Source: Limnothrix sp. CACIAM 69d
GTDB lineage: Bacteria; Cyanobacteriota; Cyanobacteriia; CACIAM-69d
DNA: 64,000 bases
Reading direction: 5' to 3'
Assembly: GCA_001913845.2 (NCBI GenBank)
Contig: MKGP02000088.1
Location: 124,001 to 188,000 of the forward strand
A model generated the notes under the pieces. That model was not told the origin of the DNA. It worked only from the letters and a program-made list of their open reading frames with translations, and ran no database searches. This document shows positions 35,867-44,850 of this stretch, one piece after another (the first letter of the stretch is position 1; every line of letters starts with the position of its first letter). The position numbers and the translations under genes are program-made.

Positions 35867-37405
35867 ATGCTAAAGGCCTTTATCGAACGGGAAGAGCAAC
35901 CGGTCTTGCTACAACGGCCGGCATTGCTCGCCAGTGGATTTATTTGGTTGATTGTGACCTTTGTGGTCGGCGGCATCACTTGGGCCGCAGTGGCCCAGAT
36001 TGACCAGTCCGTTCCGGCGGCCGGTAAGTTGCAGCCCAAGGATTCCACAAAGCCGATCAAAGCACCAGCCGGCGGGGTGGTGCGGGAAATCGTGGTCAAA
36101 GACGGCGAACGGGTCGAAAAGGGCCAATTGCTCGCCACCTTTGACCCCACGGGGCAGGCGGCGGATGTGCAATCCCTGAAGGCCAACCAGGACTCCCTCG
36201 AGCGCCAAAAGCAACTAATTCGAGCGGAGGCCGCTGGCTTGGGCTTAACCCGCGAGGGCCAGGCTAGTATCATTGACCTTCAACGCAACCGAGCTGTGCG
36301 AGTGGCGGAAAATATCTATCTGCGGGCGCTGCTGCGGGGCGATCGCGCGGCTCCGGCTGGCCAAGCCGGTCGTTTGGCGGAAAACCGAGCGGCCCAAGCT
36401 TCTCGACTGTCGCAACTGCAATCGCGCGTGGCGGAACTGAACTCGCAAATCAACGAATTGCGCAGTGACGTGGCCAACACTCGCGCCCAACGACGGGCCA
36501 TCCAAATTCGATTGGGACAGGCCCAAGAGCGCCTGAATATCAATGAGGGAATCATCGCTGATTTGCAGCCCCTCGTTGAAGAAGGGGCCGTTGCCCGACT
36601 GCAATTTAAGAACCAACAGCAGGCTGTGCTGTCGAATGCCGATGCGGTGGCAACCCTGGAGGGGCAAATTGCCAGTTTGAATGAGCAAGAAGGTCGCCTG
36701 ATGGCTTCCATTCAAACCAAGCAGGCGGAAATTGGGACGCAGTTGGCGGAAATTCGCACCACCCAAACCAGTTGGGCGGCGGATTTGGAAAACCGGATTG
36801 CGGAAAATGATCGGACGATCGCCGATATCGACACCCAGTTGGCGAAGTCCCGTCTGGATAACCGCCGCCAGGATGCCAGCGTGGTCGGTCAGCTTGCCCA
36901 AGTGCAAAGCCAATTGGTGAAAGCAGAGCAAGCGGTACGCTATCAGGAACTACGCGCCCCGATTTCCGGCACAGTTTTTGACATCAAGGCCAGTGGCCCG
37001 GGCTATGTGGCCAGCCCCACGGAACCCATGCTGAGCATCGTGCCCGATGGCGAATTGGTGGCATCGGTTTATGTGACCAACAAGGATATCGGGTTCGTGG
37101 AAGTGGGAATGCCGGTTGAGGTGAGTGTGGACACGTTCCCTTCGCTGGAATTTGGCAGCATCAAGGGGAAATTAGTCTCGATCGGGTCGGATGCCCTAGC
37201 ACCCACCCAAGAGCGCCCCACCTATACGTTTCCGATCCGGATTGAGCTGGAACGGCAAACCCTGAAAACCAATCGGGGCTTGGAGTTAAAGATTCAGGCC
37301 GGGATGTCGGTTTCGGCGCGGATCAAGACCCGCAAGCGATCAGTTTTGGATATCTTCCTGGGTCAATTCAAGTCGCGTGCCGACAGCTTCGAGACGGTGC
37401 GCTAA
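35867..37405 (+). CDS. HlyD family secretion adaptor
   Basis: A 512-residue membrane-fusion protein linking the inner-membrane ABC exporter to an outer-membrane channel. After a short cytoplasmic start there is one membrane span (GFIWLIVTFVVGGITWAAVA). The lipoyl half-motif GGVVREIVVKDGERVEKGQLLATFD follows, then a long Gln/Arg/Glu-rich coiled coil of about 230 residues, the second lipoyl half (LRAPISGTVFDIKASGPGYVASPTEPMLSIVP) and a beta-barrel end. It closes the secretion operon; the bidirectional terminator at 37629-37669 follows. No TolC-like gene is in the window. Confidence 0.94.
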   Translation: MLKAFIEREEQPVLLQRPALLASGFIWLIVTFVVGGITWAAVAQIDQSVPAAGKLQPKDSTKPIKAPAGGVVREIVVKDGERVEKGQLLATFDPTGQAADVQSLKANQDSLERQKQLIRAEAAGLGLTREGQASIIDLQRNRAVRVAENIYLRALLRGDRAAPAGQAGRLAENRAAQASRLSQLQSRVAELNSQINELRSDVANTRAQRRAIQIRLGQAQERLNINEGIIADLQPLVEEGAVARLQFKNQQQAVLSNADAVATLEGQIASLNEQEGRLMASIQTKQAEIGTQLAEIRTTQTSWAADLENRIAENDRTIADIDTQLAKSRLDNRRQDASVVGQLAQVQSQLVKAEQAVRYQELRAPISGTVFDIKASGPGYVASPTEPMLSIVPDGELVASVYVTNKDIGFVEVGMPVEVSVDTFPSLEFGSIKGKLVSIGSDALAPTQERPTYTFPIRIELERQTLKTNRGLELKIQAGMSVSARIKTRKRSVLDIFLGQFKSRADSFETVR

Positions 37406-37628
37406 ACTCCATTCTCTTTCAAACAATTAGGACTGCAATAGTAAGCGGGGCGAAGGCAGGGCAATCTGTGCGCTCCGCTTTTGCATGGGTCTTCGAGTCA
37501 AGGGGGACTTGCGCCATTCAGGCGATTCTGATCGATCGCCCTCGGTCTCCAGAGATTGCAGCGCCCTACTAAGCGAGCCAGTGGAATCCCAATCGATTGA
37601 ATTGCATCGATCGCCCCATTCTTCAATG

Positions 37629-37669
37629 GCAAAATCCCCCAATCTCAACGAGACCGGGGGATTTTTGCT
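37629..37669. terminator. Bidirectional terminator between hlyD-like gene and psaB
   Basis: GCAAAATCCCCC (37629-37640) pairs with GGGGGATTTTTGC (37656-37668). T-runs follow in both directions. It lies 24 bases past the psaB stop and about 220 bases past the HlyD stop. Confidence 0.9.
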
Positions 37670-37692
37670 CGTTACCTAGGAGGCAATCAGAT

Positions 37693-39906
37693 TTAGCCGA
37701 ACTTGCTCGAAGTCGAGGCGATCAAGAAGGCTGCGTAGGTCACGAAGTAGCCAACGGTGAAGTGGGCCAAACCAACCAAACGAGCTTGCACGATCGACAG
37801 GGCCACCGGCTTGTCCTTCCAGCGAACCAGGTTCGCCAGCGGAGTGCGCTCATGCGCCCAAACCAGGGTTTCGATCAATTCTTGCCAGTAACCACGCCAG
37901 CTAATCAGGAACATGAAGCCCGTTGCCCAGATCAGGTGACCGAACAGGAACATCCAAGCCCAAACAGCGAGGTTATTCATGCCATAGGGGTTGTAGCCGT
38001 TGATCAACTGCGACGAATTCAGCCACAGGTAATCGCGGAACCAGCCCATCAGGTAAGTTGAGGACTCATTGAATTGAGCCACGTTACCTTGCCACACGCA
38101 CAGGTGCTTCCAGTGCCAGTAGAAGGTGATCCAGCCGATCGTGTTCAGCATCCAGAACATGGCCAGGTAGAACGCATCCCAAGCCGAGATGTCGCAAGTA
38201 CCGCCACGGCCGGGACCGTCGCAAGGGAAGCTGTAACCAAAGTCCTTCTTGTCGGGCATCAGCTTGGAGCCACGGGCATCCAAAGCACCCTTCACCAGGA
38301 TCAAGGTGGTGGTGTGCAGACCCAGAGCGATCGCATGGTGAACCAGGAAGTCGCCAGGGCCGATCGTCAGGAACAGCGAGTTAGCGTTGCTGTTGATCGC
38401 TTCCAACCAACCGGGCAGCCACACATCGCCATGGTTCGGCCAAGCCGTCGCCGCCAAGCTATCGGGGTTCGACAGCAGCGTATCGAAGCCGTAGAGCAGT
38501 TTGCCGTGAGCCGCTTGGATCCATTGAGCGAAAACGGGTTCGATCAGGATTTGCTTCTCAGGCGTACCGAACGCCACAACCACATCGTTGTGAACGTACA
38601 GACCCAAGGTGTGGAAACCCAGGAACAGCGAGACCCAGCTCAGGTGCGAGATGATCGCTTCTTTGTGCTGGAGCACGCGATCAAGCACGTTGTTCTTGTT
38701 TTGGGCGGGATCGTAATCACGCACCAGGAAGATTGCGCCGTGGGCAAACGCACCCACCATCAGGAAGCCAGCAATGTACTCGTGGTGAGTAAACAGGGCA
38801 GCCTGGGTCGTGAAGTCCTTCGCAATGAAGGCATACGATGGCATCGAATACATGTGCTGAGCCACCAACGAGGTCACAACACCCAGCGAAGCCAGGGCCA
38901 GAGCCAGTTGGAAGTGCAGCGAGTTGTTCAGCGTATCAAACAGACCCTTGTGAGCGTCGCCCAGCTTGCCCGAAGGCGGCTTGTGCGCTTCCAAGATTTC
39001 CTTGATGCTGTGACCAATACCAAAGTTGGTACGGTACATGTGACCGGCGACGATGAAGATCACCGCGATCGCCAGGTGGTGGTGGGCAATATCCGTCAGC
39101 CACAGGGCTTCCGTTTGGGGGTGGAAACCGCCCAGGAAGGTCAAGATTGCGGAGCCAGCCCCTTGAGCCGTGCCAAACACATGGCCAGCCGTATCGGGGT
39201 TCTCGGCATAAACGCCCCAGTTACCGGTGAAGAAAGGAGCCAAACCAGCCGGGTGAGGAGCCACCGACAGGAAGTTATCCCAACCCACATGCACACCGCG
39301 CGATTCGGGAATCGCCACGTGCACCAAGTGACCCGTCCAAGCCAGCGACGACACGCCGAACAGACCCGCCAAGTGGTGGTTCAGACGCGATTCCGCGTTC
39401 TTGAACCAGGAGAGGCTGGGGCGGAACTTGGGTTGCAAGTGCAGCCAGCCGGCAAACAGCATCAAAGCCGCCAACACCAGCAGGAACACAGCGCCTTGGT
39501 ACAGGTCGCCCACGGTGCGCATCCCGATCGTGTACCACCAGTGGTAAACGCCAGAGAACGCAATGTTCACGGGGCCCGAAGCACCACCTTGGGTGAACGC
39601 ATCAACGGCGGCTTGGCCAAAGTGCGGATCCCAAATTGCGTGGGCGATCGGACGGACGTTCAGGGGATCTTTCACCCACTGCTCAAAGTTGCCTTGCCAG
39701 GCCACATGGAACAGGTTGCCCGAAGTCCACAGGAAGATGATTGCCAGGTGACCGAAGTGCGACGCGAAAATCTTTTGATAAAGATTTTCTTCCGTCATGC
39801 CATCGTGGCTTTCAAAGTCGTGGGCTGTGGCAATCCCGTACCAGATCCGCCGCGTCGTGGGATCGGCGGCGAGATCCTGGCTAAATTTTGGGAATTTGGT
39901 TGCCAT
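37693..39906 (-). CDS. psaB: Photosystem I P700 apoprotein A2
   Basis: PsaB, with PsaA, forms the heterodimeric reaction-centre core of photosystem I and binds P700, A0, A1 and the shared Fx cluster. The 737-residue length is normal. It begins [20 protein letters not shown] and contains many His residues in transmembrane helices for chlorophyll binding. The Fx ligand loop is [13 protein letters not shown], with both Cys present. The C-terminal helices ([21 protein letters not shown]) are canonical. It lies 74 bases downstream of psaA on the same strand, the usual co-transcribed order. Confidence 0.99.
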   Translation of the reverse strand: MATKFPKFSQDLAADPTTRRIWYGIATAHDFESHDGMTEENLYQKIFASHFGHLAIIFLWTSGNLFHVAWQGNFEQWVKDPLNVRPIAHAIWDPHFGQAAVDAFTQGGASGPVNIAFSGVYHWWYTIGMRTVGDLYQGAVFLLVLAALMLFAGWLHLQPKFRPSLSWFKNAESRLNHHLAGLFGVSSLAWTGHLVHVAIPESRGVHVGWDNFLSVAPHPAGLAPFFTGNWGVYAENPDTAGHVFGTAQGAGSAILTFLGGFHPQTEALWLTDIAHHHLAIAVIFIVAGHMYRTNFGIGHSIKEILEAHKPPSGKLGDAHKGLFDTLNNSLHFQLALALASLGVVTSLVAQHMYSMPSYAFIAKDFTTQAALFTHHEYIAGFLMVGAFAHGAIFLVRDYDPAQNKNNVLDRVLQHKEAIISHLSWVSLFLGFHTLGLYVHNDVVVAFGTPEKQILIEPVFAQWIQAAHGKLLYGFDTLLSNPDSLAATAWPNHGDVWLPGWLEAINSNANSLFLTIGPGDFLVHHAIALGLHTTTLILVKGALDARGSKLMPDKKDFGYSFPCDGPGRGGTCDISAWDAFYLAMFWMLNTIGWITFYWHWKHLCVWQGNVAQFNESSTYLMGWFRDYLWLNSSQLINGYNPYGMNNLAVWAWMFLFGHLIWATGFMFLISWRGYWQELIETLVWAHERTPLANLVRWKDKPVALSIVQARLVGLAHFTVGYFVTYAAFLIASTSSKFG

Positions 39907-39980
39907 AAGTCCTGTTTTTGTCTTAATCCTCGTTGCCGAAGTCGCGTCTCGACCTCAGATGCAATCCGGGGCTAAAGGGA

Positions 39981-42239
39981 TTAGCCGCTGACCGAAATAA
40001 TCCGAGCCAGGAAGAACGACCAAGTGGTCACAATGCCGCCAAGCAGGTAGTGAGCAACCCCCACCGCACGCCCCTGAGTGATGCTCAGAGCACGGGGTTG
40101 GATTGCCGGAGCCACCTTCAGCTTGTTGTGCGCCCACACGATCGACTCAATCAGTTCTTGCCAGTAGCCGCGACCGCTGAACAGGAACATCAGGCTGAAC
40201 GCCCACACAAAGTGAGCACCCAGGAACAGCAGACCATAGGCCGACAGAGCCGAACCATAGGAGGTGATCACCTGCGAAGCTTGCGCCCACAGGAAGTCAC
40301 GCAGCCAACCATTGATGGTAATGGCGCTTTGAGCGAAGTTGCCCGCCGTGATGTGAGCCACCGACCCATCAGGGTTCACCGTGCCCCACACATCCGACTG
40401 CATCTTCCAGGAGAAGTGGAAGATCACGATCGACAGCGAGTTATACATCCAGAACAGACCGAGGAACACATGATCCCAACCGGACACTTGGCAAGTACCG
40501 CCACGACCCGGACCATCGCAAGGGAACCGGAAACCCAAGTTCGCCTTATCGGGGATCAAGCGAGACGAACGCGCATACAGCACGCCCTTCAGGAGAATCA
40601 GCGCCGTCACGTGAATCGTGAACGCATGGATATGGTGAACCATGAAGTCCGCCGTACCCAGGGTGATCGGCATCATTGCCACCTTGCCACCCACCGCCAC
40701 GATGCCGCCGCCAAAAGCGTGGCTGACGATTTCCAAGGCATTAGGAGCCGTGTTACCAGGCGCAAGAGCGTGCAGGTTTTGCACCCACTGCGCAAACACC
40801 GGCTGCAACTGAATACCGGTATCCGAGAACATGTCTTGGGGACGACCCAAAGCACGCATCGTGTCGTTGTGGATGTACAGACCGAAGCTGTGGAAGCCCA
40901 GGAAAATGCACACCCAGTTCAGGTGCGAGATGATCGCATCGCGGTGACGAATCACGCGATCGAGCAAGTTGTCAACGTTCTTCGCCGGATCGTAGTCACG
41001 AACCATGAAGATCGCAGCGTGAGCGCCAGCACCCACGATGCAGAACGCGCCAATCCACATGTGGTGGGTGAACAGCGAGATCTGCGTCGGGTAATCCGTC
41101 GCGATGTAGGGGTAAGGGGGCATCGCGTACATGTGGTGCGCGATCACAATCGTCAGCGAACCCAACACAGCCAAGTTAACGGCCAGTTGTGCGTGCCACG
41201 AGGTATTGAAGATTTCGTAGAGACCCTTGTGGCCTTGGCCGGTGTAAGGGCCCTTGTGGGCTTCCAGGATTTCCTTCATGGAATGACCAATGCCCCAGTT
41301 CGTGCGGTACATGTGACCAGCAACGATGAAGAGCACAGCCAGAGCCAAGTGGTGGTGAGCCGTATCCGACAGCCACAGACCACCGGTGACGGGGTTCAGA
41401 CCGCCCTTGAAGGTCAGGAAGTCAGAATAAGCACCCCAGTTCAGCGTGAAGAAGGGGGTCAGACCCTGAGCAAAGCTCGGGTAGATCTCCGCCATCAGAT
41501 CCTTGTTCAGGATGAATTCGTGGGGCAGCGGGATATCCTTCAGCGCCACACCCGAATCCAACAGGTGGTTGATGGGCAAAGAAACGTGGATTTGGTGACC
41601 AGCCCAGCTCAAGCAGCCCAGACCTAGCAAACCTGCCAGGTGGTGGTTCATCGCCGATTCGACGTTTTGGAACCATTCCAGTTTGGGTGCTGCTTTGTGG
41701 TAGTGGAACCAACCAGCAAACAACATCAGGGCAGCCATCACCAGCCCACCGATCGCGGTCACATAAAGTTGATCGCCATTGGTAAAGCCGGAAGCCCGCC
41801 ACAGTTGGAAGAGACCGGAGGTGATTTGAATACCGTGGAATCCACCGCCCACGTCGCCGTTGAGGATTTCTTGGCCCACAATCGGCCAAACCACTTGGGC
41901 GCTGGGTTTGATATGAGTCGGATCGCTCAACCAGGCTTCGTAGTTCGAGAAGCGCGCACCATGGAAGTACATGCCGCTCAACCAAACGAAGACCACGGCC
42001 AAGTGGCCGAAGTGAGCGCTAAAAATTTTGCGCGAAACGTCTTCTAAGTCGCTGGTATGGCTATCAAAATCGTGAGCGTCAGCGTGGAGGTTCCAGATCC
42101 AAGTCGTCGTCTTGGGACCCCGAGCCAAGGTTCGATCAAAGTGACCCGGCTTGCCCCACTTCTCGAAAGAAGTCGGAACCGGATTCTTATCAACCGAGAC
42201 CTTGACTTTTGCCTCTCGCTCTGGAGGGCTAATCGTCAT
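39981..42239 (-). CDS. psaA: Photosystem I P700 apoprotein A1
   Basis: PsaA is the other half of the photosystem I core. The 752-residue protein starts [18 protein letters not shown], includes the [19 protein letters not shown]-like amino-terminal segment, eleven expected helices and the Fx loop [13 protein letters not shown] with both Cys. Length and C-terminus ([18 protein letters not shown]) are normal. Its promoter lies in the 588-base region up to the divergent lipoprotein gene, where an HLR1-like sequence is visible. Expression of psaAB in cyanobacteria is usually under high-light control by RpaB. Confidence 0.99.
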   Translation of the reverse strand: MTISPPEREAKVKVSVDKNPVPTSFEKWGKPGHFDRTLARGPKTTTWIWNLHADAHDFDSHTSDLEDVSRKIFSAHFGHLAVVFVWLSGMYFHGARFSNYEAWLSDPTHIKPSAQVVWPIVGQEILNGDVGGGFHGIQITSGLFQLWRASGFTNGDQLYVTAIGGLVMAALMLFAGWFHYHKAAPKLEWFQNVESAMNHHLAGLLGLGCLSWAGHQIHVSLPINHLLDSGVALKDIPLPHEFILNKDLMAEIYPSFAQGLTPFFTLNWGAYSDFLTFKGGLNPVTGGLWLSDTAHHHLALAVLFIVAGHMYRTNWGIGHSMKEILEAHKGPYTGQGHKGLYEIFNTSWHAQLAVNLAVLGSLTIVIAHHMYAMPPYPYIATDYPTQISLFTHHMWIGAFCIVGAGAHAAIFMVRDYDPAKNVDNLLDRVIRHRDAIISHLNWVCIFLGFHSFGLYIHNDTMRALGRPQDMFSDTGIQLQPVFAQWVQNLHALAPGNTAPNALEIVSHAFGGGIVAVGGKVAMMPITLGTADFMVHHIHAFTIHVTALILLKGVLYARSSRLIPDKANLGFRFPCDGPGRGGTCQVSGWDHVFLGLFWMYNSLSIVIFHFSWKMQSDVWGTVNPDGSVAHITAGNFAQSAITINGWLRDFLWAQASQVITSYGSALSAYGLLFLGAHFVWAFSLMFLFSGRGYWQELIESIVWAHNKLKVAPAIQPRALSITQGRAVGVAHYLLGGIVTTWSFFLARIISVSG

Positions 42240-42827
42240 CGAGATTCTCCTCTCTCAAGACAGGAAACGAGGACTATCCACCCGGCTGGTCTTCGCAACG
42301 CCCCAAGCAGGGGGGTACAGCGGGTCAGCGATGGTGTTGATCGCAGCTTGGATAGCAGGGATCAAGACACGCATCACAGCCAGATTGCCTGGAATTCCCG
42401 TCGCATCTAGCTCGCAGTGAACGACCGGGGTGGCTTCTCTCTTGAAGATTATAGACGTGGGTTTTCAAGGGACTTGAGGGGGTTAACAATATTTCAAAAT
42501 CCGTAAAGCCTCATCCCATGAGGCATTGGAGCTTTTTTATTCAGTAGTAAGATCCAGAAAGTTAGGTTTATAAACTTTACAAACAGTTTGATTAAGAATT
42601 GCAAAGCATCTGAGGTCGAGTTGGGTAGTTCTTTGTGGTAAAGGCTGGAAACCGCGGCCCGGCTATGGTTCTCGGATACACTGGACTCGATTTCAGATTG
42701 CCTTCAGATCGCAAATTCCGCAGATTTTGCAAGTTTTTCAAATTCTGCATTGCCTAGGTTTGCTTAGGATCGCCTAGGTCATATCAGTTCCTATACCCAT
42801 TACTGAAGATTGCAAAGAGGTAACGAG
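42240..42827. other. Intergenic region with psaA promoter and leader
   Basis: About 590 bases between divergent psaA and the lipoprotein gene. It contains a GCCTCA/TGAGGC hairpin (42508-42524) next to a T-run on the plus strand, AT-rich sequence around 42540-42600 and an HLR1-like motif. The long leader is usual for psaA. No protein gene is supported. Confidence 0.6.
42576..42592. promoter_or_regulatory. HLR1-like direct repeat upstream of psaA
   Basis: CTTTACAAACAGTTTGAT resembles the HLR1 pattern of two TTTACA-like hexamers, the second one degenerate (TTTGAT). HLR1 boxes bind the response regulator RpaB near photosystem I genes. It lies about 340 bases upstream of the psaA start. The match is partial. 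Confidence 0.3.
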
Positions 42828-44561
42828 ATGAGGTGGCTCGGGGCGCTGGGTCGAGGGCTAGGGCGGCGAATGGCCTGGGGATGCGTGGTGTTGGTCTGGG
42901 GATGCCTCCTGTTGCCGATCGGGGGATGCGCCAAGGAGCCACCGCCGTTGGCGACGGCCACGCCGCCCAAGCCCAATCAGGGCAGGGTGGTGGGGGCCAT
43001 TGATGAGGTAGCACCACCATCGATCGTGCAGCGATTGAATCGGGAGTTGGATCGCTATCAACCCCAGGTGCAGATCATTGCGCCAAGGCCCGATGAAACC
43101 CTGATGCAAACACAGGTGGCGGTGCAGTTGCGGGTGCAAGATTTGCCGCTATTTAAGGATGAAGTGCTGGCTGCTGGGCCACATTTGAAGCTGATGTTGG
43201 ACGATCGCCCGGTGACAGAGATTTTTGATGTCACGGATCCGATCACGATTAGCGACTTAACACCGGGAACCCATACACTCCGGGCCTTTGCGGAACGTCC
43301 CTGGCATGAAAGCTTTAAGAATGATGGGGCCTATGCCCAGGTGTCTTTCCATGTGTTTGCAAAAACCCAAACCCAGGTTCCCGACTCGGGCCGGCCACTG
43401 TTGACCTATAACCAGCCGATCGGGACGGTGGGCACAGAACCGGTGCTGCTGGACTTTTACTTGACCAATGCCCCGCTGCATCTGCTGGCTCGGGAGCGGG
43501 ATGATGATGAGATTGTGGATTGGAAGGTGCGGGTGACGGTCAATGGTGACAGCTTTTTGCTGGATGATTGGCAGTCTATTTATTTGAAGGGATTCCGTCG
43601 GGGCAAAAACTGGGTGAAGTTGGAGCTGATCGACGATCGGGGGGAGCTGCTAGAGAATGCGTTTAATGAGTCGGTGGCGCTGGTGGAGTTTGACCCCAAG
43701 CAGTCCAGCACAATCGATCGCCTGATTAAAGGTGATCTGCCGGAAACCGAAGCCCGCGCATTGATCGACCCGAACTACGAACCGCCGGCCCCAGAACCGG
43801 AACCGATCCCAGAACCGCCCCCGGAACCGGTTGAGCTGATTGCCCCAGAGCCGGAACCTGTTCCTGCACCGACCGAAGCAGCCCCCGAAGTGCCCGCCGC
43901 ATCAGCACCGGCAGCGGCGGTGGAATCACCCACGGAACCGGAAACTCTGCCGGAGCCAGAACCCATGGTTGAGCCGGAACCAGCGATCGCCCCAGAACCC
44001 GCTGTTGAAACTGTTGCAGAGCCTGAAGCCGATGGCGATGACGCGCTCGTCCCGGCGGAACCTAGTGAGGCGATCGACGAAGCCAGCCCAGCCGCTACCA
44101 GCGAACCTGTTGAGGCTCCGGTGGCAACGGAAACGCCGATCACAGAGCCAGCGAGTGATCAGTTAGAAGCGGCCCAGGATCCGACCCCTGATCTAAATAG
44201 TCAGCCAACCAGCGATCAACCGGAGCCGATCGCTAGCCCCGAGCCAGCCCCCGCCGTTGAGTCAGAGCCAGTGGCCGAGCCGGAAGCAGTGAAAGAGATC
44301 GAGCCGATCGCCAGCCCCGAACCCGCCCCTGCTCCGGTAGAACCGGCGATCGCCCCGGTAGCTGCCCCCATCGTGGAACCGGAGATCGAGCCAGCCCCGC
44401 AGCCCAGCGCCGTTACGGAACCAACCCAACCGGCTAAGAAACCCTTGAGCGGAACACGCAAGCAGGTTTTGAAATGGCTGAAACAGGCGCAACAGAGCTT
44501 GCCCGATGATTTGAACTTGCCTTTTGACATCAAGCAAGTGCCGATTCCATCGGGTGATTAG
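42828..44561 (+). CDS. Lipoprotein with Pro/Glu-rich repeat domain, function unknown
   Basis: A 577-residue protein I cannot name. The N-terminus is a lipoprotein signal: Arg-rich start, hydrophobic span and lipobox LPIGGC. Residues 50-310 form a folded part with beta-rich segments (LKLMLDDRPVTEIFDVTDP, THTLRAFAERPWHES, KVRVTVNGDSFLLDDW), resembling an extracellular immunoglobulin-like or binding domain. Residues 320-540 are a low-complexity region of PEPE/PAPE-type repeats, then a short basic, helical end (GTRKQVLKWLKQAQQSL). Such Pro/Glu spacers often cross the periplasm or cell wall. The TAG stop is formed by the end of repeat copy E. ATG 42828 is preferred to an upstream TTG. Confidence 0.78.
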   Translation: MRWLGALGRGLGRRMAWGCVVLVWGCLLLPIGGCAKEPPPLATATPPKPNQGRVVGAIDEVAPPSIVQRLNRELDRYQPQVQIIAPRPDETLMQTQVAVQLRVQDLPLFKDEVLAAGPHLKLMLDDRPVTEIFDVTDPITISDLTPGTHTLRAFAERPWHESFKNDGAYAQVSFHVFAKTQTQVPDSGRPLLTYNQPIGTVGTEPVLLDFYLTNAPLHLLARERDDDEIVDWKVRVTVNGDSFLLDDWQSIYLKGFRRGKNWVKLELIDDRGELLENAFNESVALVEFDPKQSSTIDRLIKGDLPETEARALIDPNYEPPAPEPEPIPEPPPEPVELIAPEPEPVPAPTEAAPEVPAASAPAAAVESPTEPETLPEPEPMVEPEPAIAPEPAVETVAEPEADGDDALVPAEPSEAIDEASPAATSEPVEAPVATETPITEPASDQLEAAQDPTPDLNSQPTSDQPEPIASPEPAPAVESEPVAEPEAVKEIEPIASPEPAPAPVEPAIAPVAAPIVEPEIEPAPQPSAVTEPTQPAKKPLSGTRKQVLKWLKQAQQSLPDDLNLPFDIKQVPIPSGD

Positions 44562-44750
44562 GGGATGTCGTTAAATTGCCGAAACCCTGATTATTTCGTT
44601 CTCCCAAACGATCGGCCGTAGGGGCGAGGTCTCCTCGCCCAGCCCCCACGATCCGTGATGTTCTGAGACTCAGATGGGTTTGTGGCGATCGCTCGGGTCA
44701 GGGTTGGGAGACCCAACCCCTACAGCGATGGAATTGATGACATGTCCTAA
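44559..44750 (+). mobile_element. MITE-like repeat, copy E (longer variant), at the 3' end of the lipoprotein gene
   Basis: A 192-bp TA-bounded element. The left end, TAGGGGATGTCGTTAAATTG followed by CCGAAACCCTGATT, matches the other copies; the right end is ATTGATGACATGTCCTA. The middle is different: instead of the usual palindrome it has GGGGCGAGG/CCTCGCCC and GGGTTGGG/CCCAACCC hairpins. The first TAG is the stop codon of the lipoprotein gene. Confidence 0.65.
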
Positions 44751-44792
44751 GGCGATTGTGCCGTTGACCAGCGGTTAAACTCGCCACAATGC

Positions 44793-44823
44793 AAAACGGG
44801 GGGCCAATTGGCCCCCCCGTTTC
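44793..44823. terminator. Intrinsic terminator of the GT39 gene
   Basis: AAACGGGGGGCC pairs with GGCCCCCCCGTTT around an AATT loop. On the minus strand the stem is followed by TTTTG. It lies about 28 bases past the stop of the GT39-like gene. Confidence 0.88.
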
Positions 44824-44850
44824 GTTAGGAATGGTCGATCGCCGATGGGG

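Noticed and set aside
38074-39975. Long plus-strand open frame opposite psaB
   Set aside because: It lies wholly antisense to psaB, whose product is certain. The translation is low-complexity, Gln/His/Arg-rich and resembles no protein; it results from codon bias of the real gene.
39933-41627. Long plus-strand open frame opposite psaA
   Set aside because: Same reasoning: antisense to psaA, with biased composition and no recognisable domain.
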